From Alphaproteobacteria bacterium (GTDB lineage Bacteria; Pseudomonadota; Alphaproteobacteria; Rhodobacterales; Rhodobacteraceae): DNA of 64,000 nt. Both the position numbers and the translations under genes were made by a program. The DNA is taken from NCBI GenBank assembly GCA_030427405.1, contig JAUHXK010000014.1, forward strand, positions 27,173 through 91,172, in the 5' to 3' direction. Positions 17,341-27,528 of this stretch are shown in pieces (positions within the stretch are counted from its first letter, which is position 1; each line of letters starts with the position of its first letter). A model generated the notes under the pieces. That model saw only the letters and a list, made by a program, of their open reading frames with translations, was not told where the DNA came from and ran no database searches.

Positions 17341-19751
17341 GCGTAAGCAAACCCCTGCCCCACGATGCCGCCCTGCTGCATGTTTCGGGCGCGGCCCGCT
17401 ATGTGGATGACATTCCGACGCCCAAAGGCTCGCTGCATCTGGCGTTTGGCCTCAGCCCGATTGCCAAGGGCAAAATCTCGGCAATGGATCTGTCCGACGT
17501 CAAAGCCGCCGACGGCGTTGTCATGGTGTTGACTGCCGAAGATCTGCCGTTTGCCAACGATGTCTCGCCCTCGATCCATGATGAGCCCTTGCTGTCAGAC
17601 GGAACCGTCAATTACATCGGCCAGCCGGTTTTCCTTGTGGTGGCGACCAGCCATCTGGCGGCCCGCAAGGCGGCGCGGCTGGGCAAGATCGACTATGCCG
17701 AGGAGACCCCGATCCTGACAGTCGACGAGGCGCTTGCCGCCGACAGCCGTTTCGAGGAAGGCCCGCGCATCTATGCCAAAGGGGACGCGGATGCCGCCAT
17801 CGCAAGCGCGGCGCATGTGATCGAAGGCGGGTTCGAGCTTGGCGGGCAGGAGCATTTCTATCTGGAAGGCCAGGCCGCGCTGGCAGTGCCGAACGAAGGC
17901 GGCGACATGCTGGTCCATTCCTCGACCCAGCACCCGACCGAGATTCAGCACAAGGTTGCCGACGCTCTGGGCGTGCCCATGCACGCGGTCCGGGTTGAGA
18001 CCCGTCGTATGGGCGGCGGCTTTGGCGGCAAGGAAAGCCAGGGCAACGCGCTGGCGGTCGCCTGTGCCATCGCCGCGCGGGCAACCGGCAAAGCCTGCAA
18101 GATGCGCTATGATCGTGATGATGACATGACCATCACCGGCAAACGGCACGCATTCCGGATTGCCTACAAGGCCGGGTTCGATGAAAACGGCCATATTCAA
18201 GGCGTTTCGTTCCTGCATCATGCCATCTGTGGCTGGGCGCAGGACCTGTCTCTGCCCGTCGCGGACCGCGCGATGCTGCATTCGGACAATGCCTATCTGC
18301 TGCCCAATGCGCGGATCGAAAGCCACCGGTTGAAGACCAACACCCAATCCGCCACCGCCTATCGCGGGTTCGGCGGTCCGCAAGGCATGGTTGGAATCGA
18401 ACGTGTCATGGATCACGCCGCGCACAGTTTGAGGATGGACCCGGTCGAACTGCGCCGCCGCAACTATTACGAACCGGCACATCCGCCGGTCATGGATCCA
18501 CCTGACCTGCCTGAACGCCCATTGACCCATGTCGATCCGCATGAGGACCTGACCAGCCTGGGCGCGGTCGAGCAGGTGACAACCCCGCCACCGGTGCGCC
18601 CGGTGCCCGAAGGGGGCAACACGACGCCTTATGGCATGGAAGTAACGGATTTCGAGTTGCACGGCATGACAGCCGCCCTGCTGAAATCCAGCGACTATGC
18701 AGCGCGCAAAGCTGCAATTGCCAAGTGGAACAGCGAAAACAGCGTGATCAAGAAAGGCATCGCCTTCTCGCCGGTCAAATTCGGGATTTCCTTTACGCTG
18801 ACCCACCTCAATCAGGCAGGTGCATTGGTGCATGTGTATCAAGACGGCTCGGTCCATCTGAACCATGGCGGCACCGAAATGGGACAAGGTCTGTTTCAGA
18901 AGGTCGCGCAGGTTGCAGCCTCGCGCTTTGGCATTCCGCTTGAGATGGTCAAAATCACCGCGACCGATACCGCCAAGGTGCCGAACACCTCGGCCACGGC
19001 GGCGTCTTCGGGAAGCGACCTGAACGGTATGGCCGTGAAAGCCGCCTGTGACACGATCCGCGACCGGATGGCCGAATACCTGGCGGAACGGCATCAGGCG
19101 GACCCTGCCACTGTTACGTTCTCGGACGGCCAGGTTTCGGTGGGCGAAGAAAGCTATGGCTTCGCCGAAGCCGCCGCGCTTGTCTATCAGGGGCGTGTCA
19201 GCCTATCGGCGACCGGGTTTTACAAGACACCCAAGATTGAATGGGACCGGATCAAGGGCCGGGGGCGACCGTTCTTTTACTTTGCCTATGGTGCATCCGT
19301 TACCGAGGTGGCGATTGACACCCTGACCGGCGAAAACCGTATCCTGCGCACGGACATCCTGCATGACGCGGGCGCGCCGCTGAACCCGGCGCTGGATATC
19401 GGGCAGGTCGAAGGGGCCTATGTCCAGGGCGCCGGTTGGCTGACAACCGAGGAACTCGTCTGGGACGGCAGGGGCAACCTGCGCACCCATGCGCCGTCGA
19501 CCTACAAGATCCCGGCCTGTTCCGACCGGCCCGATATCTTTAACGTTGAACTTTGGGATGCCGAGAACCGCGAAGACACGATCTATCGCTCGAAAGCCGT
19601 GGGTGAGCCGCCTTTCATGTTGGGCATTTCCGCCTGGCTGGCGCTGTCAAACGCGGTCGCGGCCTGCGGCGACGGCTATCCCGCGCTGGATGCGCCTGCC
19701 ACAGCCGAAGAGGTCTGGAACGGCGTCCAAAGAATGAAAGGGGGCCTTTGA
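17337..19751 (+). CDS. xdhB: Xanthine dehydrogenase molybdopterin-binding large subunit
   Basis: 804 residues, normal for bacterial XdhB. It oxidises hypoxanthine and xanthine to urate at a molybdopterin cofactor. Landmarks are the N-terminal a/b hammerhead ([10 protein letters not shown]), [33 protein letters not shown] with the substrate-positioning Arg, and the catalytic Glu region near the C-terminus ([12 protein letters not shown]). The start ATGA overlaps the xdhA stop and its own TGA overlaps the xdhC ATG by one base, so translation is coupled. The length and GxGG segments argue against an aldehyde oxidase or CO dehydrogenase. Confidence 0.96.
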   Translation: MSVSKPLPHDAALLHVSGAARYVDDIPTPKGSLHLAFGLSPIAKGKISAMDLSDVKAADGVVMVLTAEDLPFANDVSPSIHDEPLLSDGTVNYIGQPVFLVVATSHLAARKAARLGKIDYAEETPILTVDEALAADSRFEEGPRIYAKGDADAAIASAAHVIEGGFELGGQEHFYLEGQAALAVPNEGGDMLVHSSTQHPTEIQHKVADALGVPMHAVRVETRRMGGGFGGKESQGNALAVACAIAARATGKACKMRYDRDDDMTITGKRHAFRIAYKAGFDENGHIQGVSFLHHAICGWAQDLSLPVADRAMLHSDNAYLLPNARIESHRLKTNTQSATAYRGFGGPQGMVGIERVMDHAAHSLRMDPVELRRRNYYEPAHPPVMDPPDLPERPLTHVDPHEDLTSLGAVEQVTTPPPVRPVPEGGNTTPYGMEVTDFELHGMTAALLKSSDYAARKAAIAKWNSENSVIKKGIAFSPVKFGISFTLTHLNQAGALVHVYQDGSVHLNHGGTEMGQGLFQKVAQVAASRFGIPLEMVKITATDTAKVPNTSATAASSGSDLNGMAVKAACDTIRDRMAEYLAERHQADPATVTFSDGQVSVGEESYGFAEAAALVYQGRVSLSATGFYKTPKIEWDRIKGRGRPFFYFAYGASVTEVAIDTLTGENRILRTDILHDAGAPLNPALDIGQVEGAYVQGAGWLTTEELVWDGRGNLRTHAPSTYKIPACSDRPDIFNVELWDAENREDTIYRSKAVGEPPFMLGISAWLALSNAVAACGDGYPALDAPATAEEVWNGVQRMKGGL

Positions 19752-20686
19752 TGGGATTTGACCTTGAGGCTTTGAGGGAGGCGGTCAAGACCCACGGGAC
19801 AGTTGTCCGGGTGGTCATCGCCGGGATCAAAGGATCGTCCCCCCGCGAAACCGGTGCTGCAATGCTGGTCTGGGAAACCGGGCAAAGTGGCACCATCGGC
19901 GGTGGAACCCTTGAGTTTCAGGCCGCCGAGGCCGCGCGGGCCCAAACTGCGCCTACGCGCCTGACGCATCACGCGCTGGGGCCAGACATGGGGCAATGCT
20001 GCGGCGGGGCCGTTTCACTGGTCAGCGAAATCTATGATGCGGCGCGCCTGGACACGCTGAGCGATCCGGTCATCGCACGCCCCGTTTTGGGCGGAGATAT
20101 GCCCCTGTCGGTCAAACGCCTGCTGGCCGCAGCCCGCAATCAGGGCATTGCGCCCTTGCCGCAACTGGTCGATGGCTGGATGATCGAACCGGTCCACAAG
20201 CCAACGCGCGATCTTTGGATCTGGGGGGCAGGCCATGTGGGCCGGGCGCTGGTCGGCGTCCTGTCGCCCCTGCCCGATTTGGCGATAAGCTGGTTCGATA
20301 CCGGACCGGACCGCTTTCCCGCTACCGTTCCGGGCGGTGTCAGGGTAATTCCCGCAGCCAAACCCGCCGAGTTGGTGCGCCACGCCCCGCGCGATGCCGA
20401 ACATCTGGTGTTGACTTATTCGCATAATCTGGACCTGGAACTGTGCAACCGGCTGCTTTTGCACGATTTCCGCTTTGCGGGGCTGATTGGCTCGGCTACC
20501 AAGTGGGCGCGGTTTCGGTCTCGTCTGGCGGCCCTGGGGCATTCACCGCAGCGGATTGCCCGGATCACCTGCCCGATCGGCGACCAGGGCCTGGGGAAAC
20601 ACCCGCAAATGATCGCCGTCGGGGTAGCCGCGCAAATCCTGCGCGGCGCCCGGCAGAATGACTTGAAGAAGGACCTGAGCGCGTGA
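19751..20686 (+). CDS. xdhC: Xanthine dehydrogenase accessory chaperone
   Basis: 311 residues. XdhC binds molybdenum cofactor, helps sulfurate it and inserts it into XdhB. The N-terminal XdhC/CoxI domain shows GSSPRETGAAMLV and GTIGGGTLEFQA, followed by DMGQCCGG. The C-terminal Rossmann domain begins LWIWGAGHVGRAL and includes TYSHNLDLELC and FAGLIGSATKWARFRSRL. The ATG overlaps the xdhB stop by one base (TGATG), and the gene ends by overlapping the GTG of the ABC ATPase by 4 bases, which ties the enzyme and transporter into one transcript. Confidence 0.95.
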   Translation: MGFDLEALREAVKTHGTVVRVVIAGIKGSSPRETGAAMLVWETGQSGTIGGGTLEFQAAEAARAQTAPTRLTHHALGPDMGQCCGGAVSLVSEIYDAARLDTLSDPVIARPVLGGDMPLSVKRLLAAARNQGIAPLPQLVDGWMIEPVHKPTRDLWIWGAGHVGRALVGVLSPLPDLAISWFDTGPDRFPATVPGGVRVIPAAKPAELVRHAPRDAEHLVLTYSHNLDLELCNRLLLHDFRFAGLIGSATKWARFRSRLAALGHSPQRIARITCPIGDQGLGKHPQMIAVGVAAQILRGARQNDLKKDLSA

Positions 20687-22200
20687 CCACTCCACTTCTG
20701 AGCTTGCAAGGGCTGACCAAGGCCTATCCCGGCGTCGTGGCCAATGACCAAGTGTCTTTTGACATCGGCGAGGGCGAGGTTCACGCGCTGTTGGGCGAAA
20801 ACGGCGCGGGGAAATCCACGCTGGTCAAGATGATCTATGGGCTGGTGAAACCGGACAGCGGCACCATGATGCTGCGCGGGCAGGCCTTTGCCCCGCCCGA
20901 ACCCCGTGCCGCGCGTTCCGACGGGATAGCGATGGTATTCCAGCACTTTTCGCTGTTCGATGCGCTGAACGTGGCCGAAAACATTGCGCTGGGGATGGAG
21001 AACCCGCCCCCGATGGGAGACCTCGCATCGCGCATCCGCGAGGTGTCCGAGACCTATGGCCTGCCGCTTGATCCCTTTCGCACGGTGGGCGACCTGTCGG
21101 CGGGTGAACGCCAGCGGGTTGAGATCATTCGGTGCCTGCTGCAGGACCCCAAGCTGTTGATCATGGACGAGCCGACGAGCGTGCTGACCCCTCAGGAAGT
21201 CGAAATCCTGTTTGAAACACTGAACAAACTGCGGTCCGAGGGCACCTCGATCCTTTATATCTCGCACAAGCTGGAAGAGATCCGCACCCTGTGCGACCAT
21301 GCAACGATCCTGCGCCTGGGCAAGAATGTGGGTGAATGCGTTCCGTCCGAGACCTCGGCCCGGGATATGGCAGAGATGATGGTCGGGGCGACATTGCAAA
21401 CGCCAGAGCGGTCGGGGCGCGCATTCGGCGAGGTCGCGTTGGATGTCAGCGGGCTGTCGGTACCCTCGCCGTCGGAATTCGGCACTGCGCTGAAGAATGT
21501 TCATATGACCGTGCGCAAGGGCGAGGTCCTGGGCATCGGTGGCGTTGCCGGAAACGGGCAGGATGAGTTGCTTGGCGTTTTGTCGGGCGAGATCCAGACC
21601 ACGGCAGACGCGATCAAGTTCAATGGTCAGCCTATCGGCAAACTGGGTCCGACCGCCCGGCGCAGGCTGGGCGTGTTGACCGCGCCCGAGGAACGGCTGG
21701 GCCATGCGGCCGCGCCGGATATGAGCCTGACCGAGAATGCGTTGCTGACCGGGTCGGTCCGCGAAGGGCTGGAACGCAACGGTTTTCTGAAATGGGCCGA
21801 AACCAAGAGCTTTGCCGAAAAGATCATAAGCGCCTTTGATGTCCGGACGCCCGGGCCTGAGAATGCGGCGCGATCCCTGTCCGGTGGGAACCTGCAGAAG
21901 TTCGTGATCGGACGCGAAGTGCTGCAAGACCCGGATGTGTTGGTGGTGAACCAGCCGACCTGGGGCGTGGATGCGGCAGCGGCGGCGTCGATCCGGCAGG
22001 CGATACTGGACCTTGCGGCCAAGGGTACTGCGGTGATCTGCATCAGCCAGGACCTGGATGAGTTGATGGAAATTTCCGATAGTTTCGCTGCGTTGAACGA
22101 AGGGCGGCTAAGCGCCCCGCGCGAGACCACGGGCCTGACGGTTGATGAGATCGGCCTGATGATGGGCGGCGCCCATGGCATGGAGGTGGCGCATGTGTGA
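20683..22200 (+). CDS. ABC transporter ATPase (double-domain, BMP/nucleoside-purine family)
   Basis: 505 residues with two ABC modules in tandem, as in sugar and nucleoside (YufO/NupO-like) importers. Module 1 is complete: Walker A GENGAGKST, signature LSAGERQRV, Walker B LLIMDEPTS. Module 2 is degenerate at Walker A (GVAGNGQDEL) and at Walker B (VLVVNQPTWGVD) but keeps LSGGNLQKF, so probably one site hydrolyses ATP. It energises the two permeases that follow. The GTG start overlaps the xdhC stop, and the partner enzymes point to hypoxanthine, xanthine or their nucleosides as substrate (inference). Confidence 0.94.
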   Translation: MTTPLLSLQGLTKAYPGVVANDQVSFDIGEGEVHALLGENGAGKSTLVKMIYGLVKPDSGTMMLRGQAFAPPEPRAARSDGIAMVFQHFSLFDALNVAENIALGMENPPPMGDLASRIREVSETYGLPLDPFRTVGDLSAGERQRVEIIRCLLQDPKLLIMDEPTSVLTPQEVEILFETLNKLRSEGTSILYISHKLEEIRTLCDHATILRLGKNVGECVPSETSARDMAEMMVGATLQTPERSGRAFGEVALDVSGLSVPSPSEFGTALKNVHMTVRKGEVLGIGGVAGNGQDELLGVLSGEIQTTADAIKFNGQPIGKLGPTARRRLGVLTAPEERLGHAAAPDMSLTENALLTGSVREGLERNGFLKWAETKSFAEKIISAFDVRTPGPENAARSLSGGNLQKFVIGREVLQDPDVLVVNQPTWGVDAAAAASIRQAILDLAAKGTAVICISQDLDELMEISDSFAALNEGRLSAPRETTGLTVDEIGLMMGGAHGMEVAHV

Positions 22201-22209
22201 TCCGTCGCG

Positions 22210-22244
22210 TCGCCTTCGGCGAGAGTATTTACAAAAAGATGAAG
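22210..22244 (+). repeat. Intergenic repeat element, copy 2 (reverse orientation) with hairpin
   Basis: Just after the ABC ATPase stop there is a TCGCC-ttc-GGCGA hairpin of the stable UUCG type, followed by GAGTATTT and then AAAAAGATGAAG (22223-22244). The core is the reverse complement of the CTTCATCT element seen at 2348 and 58781. It sits inside the operon, in the 63-base gap before the first permease gene. Confidence 0.6.
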
Positions 22245-22263
22245 ACCTTGGGGGGATGAGCAG

Positions 22264-23346
22264 ATGATTGTGTTGGAGAAACGGCCGCAGCCGTCCAAGG
22301 CGTGGTCTTATGCCACCCCCCTGGTCGCTGTGCTGGCGACGATGGTCTTTGGCGGGATTTTGTTCGCCCTTCTGGGCAAGAACCCCATCGAAGCCATCGG
22401 CACCATTTTCTGGGAGCCTCTGTTCGGCGAGTTCGCGTTTTACTATCGCCCGCAATTGCTGGTGAAAGGGGCGCCTTTGGTGTTGATCGCCATTGGCCTG
22501 TCACTGGGTTTTCGCGCCGGTATCTGGAATATCGGGGCGGAAGGGCAATACATCATGGGGGCCATCTTTGGCGCCGGAGCGGGTCTGGCGTTTTATCCGC
22601 TGGATGCCTTTTATATCTTTCCGATCATGGTGATCGCAGGCGCGTTCGGAGGCTGGCTCTGGGCGATGATCCCGGCCTTTCTGAAGGTGCGTTTTGGCAC
22701 CAACGAGATCCTTGTGTCGCTGATGCTGGTCTATGTGGCCGAACAGATGCTGGCCTCGGTGTCTTTGGGCCTGTTGAAGAACCCCGAAGGGTTCGGCTTT
22801 CCCGGATCGCGCAACCTGCAATCCTATGACAGCGCGCATAATGCCGAGCTGATTGCCGGATCGGGGATGCATTGGGGCGTCGTGGCCGCGCTGATTGCGG
22901 TCATCTTTGCCTATGTCTTGCTGAACCGGCATATGCTGGGTTTCCACATTCGTTTGACCGGTGAAGCGCCGCGCGCCGCGAAATTCGCGGGCGTTAACCC
23001 GGCTCGGCTGATCCTGTTTTGCCTTGGCCTGTCCGGCGCGTTGGCGGGGCTTGCAGGAATGTTCGAAGTTACGGGTCCATCGGGCGTGGTCAGCATCGAT
23101 TTCAACGTTGGTTACGGCTTTACCGCGATCATCGTTGCCTTTCTGGGCCGCCTGCATCCGGTGGGTATCCTGCTGGCCGGTGGATTGATGGCGCTGACTT
23201 ACATTGGCGGGGAAATCGCGCAGTCTCAGCTGGGTCTGCCGGCCGCTGCCATTCAGGTGTTTCAGGGGATGCTGCTGTTCTTCCTGCTGGCCTTCGACCT
23301 TTTGACAAACTACCGCATCCGTGCGGCCCAAAGCGAGGTGGCGTGA
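22264..23346 (+). CDS. ABC transporter permease 1 (BMP/nucleoside-purine family)
   Basis: 360 residues, an integral membrane protein with about nine to ten hydrophobic spans. The segment GFRAGIWNIGAEGQYIMGAIFGAG is the family hallmark of branched-chain/ribose-type permeases, and KVRFGTNEILVSLMLVYVAE forms the coupling region. The starting ATG at 22264 has GGGGGA a few bases upstream. Its last codons lie directly before the second permease. Together they form the inner-membrane channel for the purine-type importer. Confidence 0.93.
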   Translation: MIVLEKRPQPSKAWSYATPLVAVLATMVFGGILFALLGKNPIEAIGTIFWEPLFGEFAFYYRPQLLVKGAPLVLIAIGLSLGFRAGIWNIGAEGQYIMGAIFGAGAGLAFYPLDAFYIFPIMVIAGAFGGWLWAMIPAFLKVRFGTNEILVSLMLVYVAEQMLASVSLGLLKNPEGFGFPGSRNLQSYDSAHNAELIAGSGMHWGVVAALIAVIFAYVLLNRHMLGFHIRLTGEAPRAAKFAGVNPARLILFCLGLSGALAGLAGMFEVTGPSGVVSIDFNVGYGFTAIIVAFLGRLHPVGILLAGGLMALTYIGGEIAQSQLGLPAAAIQVFQGMLLFFLLAFDLLTNYRIRAAQSEVA

Positions 23347-23347
23347 C

Positions 23348-24268
23348 ATGGACCTTGGTGAGATTAACCCCGTCCTTCTGGTCGCCTCTCTGATGGTGGC
23401 GGCGACCCCCCTGCTTTTGGCCGCGATCGGAGAGCTGGTTGTCGAGAAAGCAGGCGTGTTGAACCTCGGCGTCGAGGGCATGATGATCGTCGGCGCGATC
23501 AGCGGCTTTGCGATCTCGGTCGAGACCGGTTCGCCCTGGCTGGGCTTTGTCGCAGCCGCTATCGGTGGTGCGGTCTTGTCGTTGTTGTTTGTGCTGCTGA
23601 CCCAGGTGGCGTTGGCCAACCAGGTGGCCAGCGGTCTGGCCCTTACGTTGTTCGGCCTTGGGTTCAGCGCCTTGCTGGGGCAAAGCTATGTAGGGATCAA
23701 ACCCCCCAGCATGGGCGACATTCATATCCCGGTGATCAGCGATATTCCGGTGATTGGCCCGATCCTGTTCCAGCATGACCCTATCCTTTATGTCGGCATT
23801 GCCCTGACCGCGGCAGTCTGGGCCACGCTGAAATATACCCGCGTCGGTCTGATCCTGCGCGCGGTGGGTGAAAACCACGATGCGGCGCATGCGTTGGGCT
23901 ACAAGGTCATCAAGATCCGCATCATGGCAATCCTGTTCGGCGGGGCCTGCGCGGGCCTGGGTGGAGCCTATATCAGCCTGATCCGCGTCCCCCAATGGAC
24001 CGAGGGAATGACCGCAGGTGTCGGCTGGATCGCACTGGCCTTGGTGGTGTTCGCCAGCTGGAAGCCATGGCGTGCCCTGCTGGGTGCCTATTTGTTCGGC
24101 GGCATCACCGTTTTGCAGCTGAATTTGCAGGCGGCGGGCGTTGCCATTCCGGTCGAGTATCTGGCAATGTCGCCCTATATCATCACGATCCTTGTGCTTG
24201 TGATCCTTTCGGCCGACAAGAGCAGCGCACCTGCCTCGCTGGGCCGGACCTTCCACGCTTCGCATTAG
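23348..24268 (+). CDS. ABC transporter permease 2 (BMP/nucleoside-purine family)
   Basis: 306 residues from the ATG at 23348, one base after the stop of permease 1; the longer in-frame start at 23321 would lie inside that gene. About eight hydrophobic segments are seen. EKAGVLNLGVEGMMIVGA matches the conserved cytoplasmic-end motif of nucleoside permeases such as YufQ/NupQ, and GENHDAAHALGYKVIKIRIMA is the EAA-like loop that contacts the ATPase. It pairs with permease 1 as a heterodimer. Confidence 0.93.
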   Translation: MDLGEINPVLLVASLMVAATPLLLAAIGELVVEKAGVLNLGVEGMMIVGAISGFAISVETGSPWLGFVAAAIGGAVLSLLFVLLTQVALANQVASGLALTLFGLGFSALLGQSYVGIKPPSMGDIHIPVISDIPVIGPILFQHDPILYVGIALTAAVWATLKYTRVGLILRAVGENHDAAHALGYKVIKIRIMAILFGGACAGLGGAYISLIRVPQWTEGMTAGVGWIALALVVFASWKPWRALLGAYLFGGITVLQLNLQAAGVAIPVEYLAMSPYIITILVLVILSADKSSAPASLGRTFHASH

Positions 24269-24303
24269 ACGGGGCCAACTGAACCAACTTGGGGAGTAAC
24301 CAC

Positions 24304-25377
24304 ATGAAATTCACAACACTTCTGGCAAGTGCCGCCATGGCGCTGGGCCTGGCCTCGGGGGCCATGGCCCAAGACAAGACAAAGGTCGGCTTCGTCTATG
24401 TTGGCCCCGTGGGCGACGGCGGCTGGACCTATGAACACAACAAGGGCCGTCTGGCGGTCGAAGAGCATTTTGGCGACAAGGTCGAGACGGTGTTTGTCGA
24501 ATCCGTGCCCGAAGGCCCGGATGCTGAACGCGTGATGACCCAGATGGCGCTGGAAGGCGCTGACCTGATCTTTACCACCTCGTTCGGCTATATGGACCCG
24601 ACGATCAACGTGGCCAAGAAATTCCCGGACGTGAAGTTCGAGCACGCGACCGGCTACAAGACCGCCGATAACGTCTCGGTCTATTCGGCCCGTTTCTATG
24701 AAGGCCGCGCCGTTCAGGGGCACATCGCCGGTAAAATGACCAAGTCGAACATCATCGGCTATATCGGGTCCTACCCGATCCCCGAAGTGATCCGCGGCAT
24801 CAACTCGGCCTATATCCACGCCAAGAAAGTAAACCCGGATGTCGAGTTCAAGATTGTCTGGGCCTATACTTGGTTTGACCCCGCGAAAGAGGCTGACGCC
24901 GCAACCGTGCTGATCGAACAGGGCGCAGACGTGATCCTGCAGCACACCGACTCGACCGCGCCCCAGGCCGCAGCGCAAGAAGCCGGCAATGTCGTGACCT
25001 TCGGTCAGGCCTCGGACATGAGCGAATACGCACCGTTCCCGCGTGTCAGTTCGATCATCGACAACTGGGCGCCCTACTATATCGCCCGCACCCAGGCCGT
25101 GATGGATGGTTCTTGGGCAACCGTGAACACCTGGGACGGCATCGCGCAGGGCATGGTCGAGATTGGCGAGATTTCGGACGCCGTACCGGCGGACGTCAAG
25201 GAAGAAGCGCTGGCGATGAAGGCGGCCATGGCCGCTGGTGAATACCACCCGTTCACCGGCCCGCTGAAAAAGCAGGACGGCAGCGATTGGCTGGCTGACG
25301 GCGAAGTGGCCGATGACGGCACCCTGGCCGGAATGAACTTTTACGTCGAAGGCCTGGAAGGCGAAATCCCGCAGTAA
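24304..25377 (+). CDS. BMP family ABC transporter substrate-binding protein
   Basis: 357 residues from the ATG at 24304, with GGGGAG upstream. The signal peptide (MKFTTLLASAAMALGLASGAMA) lacks a lipobox, so this is a free periplasmic protein. The BMP fold shows in VGFVYVGPVGDGGWTYEHN, ALEGADLIFTTSFGYMDP, IIGYIGSYPIPEVIRGIN and EQGADVILQHTDSTAPQ. BMP proteins bind purine nucleosides or related bases. Being fused by operon to xanthine dehydrogenase makes a free purine or purine nucleoside the best guess. A strong terminator follows, so this is the last gene of the operon. Confidence 0.94.
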   Translation: MKFTTLLASAAMALGLASGAMAQDKTKVGFVYVGPVGDGGWTYEHNKGRLAVEEHFGDKVETVFVESVPEGPDAERVMTQMALEGADLIFTTSFGYMDPTINVAKKFPDVKFEHATGYKTADNVSVYSARFYEGRAVQGHIAGKMTKSNIIGYIGSYPIPEVIRGINSAYIHAKKVNPDVEFKIVWAYTWFDPAKEADAATVLIEQGADVILQHTDSTAPQAAAQEAGNVVTFGQASDMSEYAPFPRVSSIIDNWAPYYIARTQAVMDGSWATVNTWDGIAQGMVEIGEISDAVPADVKEEALAMKAAMAAGEYHPFTGPLKKQDGSDWLADGEVADDGTLAGMNFYVEGLEGEIPQ

Positions 25378-25401
25378 CCGCTGCTGACACCGCACACCAC
25401 A

Positions 25402-25430
25402 AAGGCCCGCCGCATTGGCGGGCCTTTTTC
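25402..25430 (+). terminator. Rho-independent terminator of the purine operon
   Basis: AAGGCCCGCC-gcatt-GGCGGGCCTT is a perfect 10-bp stem with a 5-base loop, followed by a T run, 25 bases after the BMP-protein stop. Confidence 0.92.
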
Positions 25431-25525
25431 TTTCAGAACCAGAACGGGCGGCAGGACGTGCCGACAATGGCCAAAGGACTGCAAGCGGGGTTTTCGAAGA
25501 CCAGTTTGCATGTCAGTCTCGGCCC

Positions 25526-26464
25526 ATGACTCGATTACTTGAAACAGTGAATGGAACGGCCGCCAGCCAATTTGCATTTGGCGCGATGCAGTTCGGAGGC
25601 CGGGCAACCCCCGACCAAAGCAAGGCCATGTACGCGTCATGTCGCGCGGCAGGCATTACCCATTTCGACACGGCCTATCTTTATACCGACGGGGCTTCGG
25701 AAACGTTGCTGGGGCAGATGGTCGCCCCCGAGCGCGAGGCGCTGCTGATTGCCACCAAGGTGGGGTATGTCGGCGGCGCTGGGGACGCCAATATCAGGCA
25801 ACAATTCGACATATCCCGCACGCGGCTGCAGCTGGACATGGTCGACATCCTTTACCTGCACCGGTTTGACCCCGATACCGAATTGTCCGAGACTTTTGAG
25901 TGTCTCGCCAACCTGAAGCGGGACGGCAAGATACGCTATGTTGGCCTGTCCAATTTCGCGGCCTGGCAAGTCATGAAGGCAATTCGCGTGGCCGCCAAAT
26001 ACGATCTGAGCATTGACGTGATGCAACCGATGTACAACCTCGTCAAACGGCAAGCCGAAGTTGAAATCCTGCCAATGTGCCAGGACCAGAACATTCTGGC
26101 TGCAACCTATTCGCCATTGGGGGGCGGTCTGCTGACCGGGAAATATGCCACGGGCGGTCAGGGCCGGTTGAAAGAAGACAGCCGCTATGGCGCGCGGTAC
26201 GGCGCAGGCTGGATGGCGGAAACAGCAGATGCCCTTGGCGCCCTGGCCGTTGAGCTGGGTCAGGACGCGGCCACGCTGGCCGTTGCCTGGGTCGCGGCCA
26301 GTCGGTTTGCCCCGGTTCCCATCATCTCGGCGCGGTCGGCTGAGCAGCTTGCGCCATCGCTGGCCGCCATGAGCCACCCCCTTTCGTCAGACCTGTACGA
26401 CCGGATCTCGGGTCTGAGCATGACCCCTCCGCCTGCTACGGACAGGCTTGAGGAACAGGCATGA
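25526..26464 (+). CDS. Aldo/keto reductase
   Basis: 312 residues from the ATG at 25526; the longer frame from 25415 runs into the preceding terminator and has no start signal. The AKR catalytic tetrad is visible: Asp and Tyr in FDTAYLYTDG, Lys in LIATKVGYVGG, and His in DILYLHRFD. The NADPH-binding end is IISARSAEQLAPSL. It probably reduces a small carbonyl compound. The stop overlaps the next gene (ATGA), so it is coupled to the FAD oxidoreductase. The substrate is unknown. Confidence 0.92.
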   Translation: MTRLLETVNGTAASQFAFGAMQFGGRATPDQSKAMYASCRAAGITHFDTAYLYTDGASETLLGQMVAPEREALLIATKVGYVGGAGDANIRQQFDISRTRLQLDMVDILYLHRFDPDTELSETFECLANLKRDGKIRYVGLSNFAAWQVMKAIRVAAKYDLSIDVMQPMYNLVKRQAEVEILPMCQDQNILAATYSPLGGGLLTGKYATGGQGRLKEDSRYGARYGAGWMAETADALGALAVELGQDAATLAVAWVAASRFAPVPIISARSAEQLAPSLAAMSHPLSSDLYDRISGLSMTPPPATDRLEEQA

Positions 26465-27528
26465 TCGACTTCCTGGTCATCGGCGCAGGCGTGGCTGGGC
26501 TCAGCGCCGGGGCGCGCCTTTCGCAGCACGGAACCGTCACCGTGCTCGAGGCCGAGCATGCGATCGGGTTTCATGCATCCGGCCGGTCGGCCGCGCTGTT
26601 CGAGGAAGGGTATGGACCGCCATCCGTCGTATCCTTGAATCGCGCCAGCAAGCCATACTTGGCATCCAACAAATACCTGACGCCGCGGGGTTTGATGCTT
26701 GTGGCCAAACCATCGCAGACAGACCTGTTCCGCGCGGACCTTGCAGAGCTTGCGCTGGACGAGATTTCGCCGTCTGATGCCATAGATCGCGTTCCGGTAC
26801 TGGATGCCAAATCGGTTGGCCACGCGGCCATCAGTGACAATGCCCATGACATAGATACGGACCTTATGTTGCAGGGTTTTGCCCGTGCCATCCGGTCCAA
26901 TGGCGGAACTGTCCTGACGGGCCAGCGGGTGACGGAAATCCGCAAGGCGTCCGGGTGGACAGTGCAAACTGACCGCTCGTTCGAGGCCCGGACGCTGGTC
27001 AACGCGGCCGGGGCCTGGTCGGACGAGGTTGCCACGCTGGCAGGCCTGCATCCGTTGGGCCTTTCGCCGTGCCGCAGGTCGATGGCACGCATCCCGGCCC
27101 CCGGCGGTCACGATGTCAGTTCCTGGCCGATGATGCTGGGCGCGGGCGAAACCTGGTACGCAAAGCCTGACGCCGGAAAACTTTTGGTTTCGCCGTGCGA
27201 AGCTGACCCGGTCGCCCCGCATGACGCCTATGCCGATGACATGGTTCTTGCCGAAGGCTTGGCCCGGTACGAAGAAATGGTCACCGACCCCGTCCGCCGG
27301 GTCGAGGTTTCTTGGGCCGGGTTGCGCAGCTTTACACCGGACGGAACCCTGGCGCTGGGCCCTGATCCGTCCGATCCCAGCTTTGTCTGGGTTGCGGGGC
27401 AAGGTGGGTACGGGTTCCAAACTGCACCAGCGGCCGGGCAACTGGTTGCCGATCTGGTCGTCGGGCAACCCAATGAACTGGACCCGGCCACAATTGCCGC
27501 CCTTGATCCGGCCCGGTTTTTCCGATGA
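26461..27528 (+). CDS. FAD-dependent oxidoreductase, DAO family
   Basis: 355 residues. The N-terminal FLVIGAGVAGLSAGARL is the FAD-binding Rossmann motif, and GFHASGRSAALFEEGYG matches the D-amino-acid/glycine oxidase group that acts on amines or hydroxy acids. The C-terminal segment LRSFTPDGTLALGPDPS ... GQGGYGFQTAPAAGQL completes the DAO fold. The start overlaps the AKR stop and the end overlaps the next gene by 4 bases, a three-gene operon. The oxidised substrate cannot be told from sequence; D-arginine or glycine dehydrogenase-like enzymes are the closest I recall. Confidence 0.9.
   Translation: MIDFLVIGAGVAGLSAGARLSQHGTVTVLEAEHAIGFHASGRSAALFEEGYGPPSVVSLNRASKPYLASNKYLTPRGLMLVAKPSQTDLFRADLAELALDEISPSDAIDRVPVLDAKSVGHAAISDNAHDIDTDLMLQGFARAIRSNGGTVLTGQRVTEIRKASGWTVQTDRSFEARTLVNAAGAWSDEVATLAGLHPLGLSPCRRSMARIPAPGGHDVSSWPMMLGAGETWYAKPDAGKLLVSPCEADPVAPHDAYADDMVLAEGLARYEEMVTDPVRRVEVSWAGLRSFTPDGTLALGPDPSDPSFVWVAGQGGYGFQTAPAAGQLVADLVVGQPNELDPATIAALDPARFFR

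Noticed and set aside
17595..19094. 499-codon minus-strand open frame
   Set aside because: Antisense shadow of xdhB, with no recognisable motifs.
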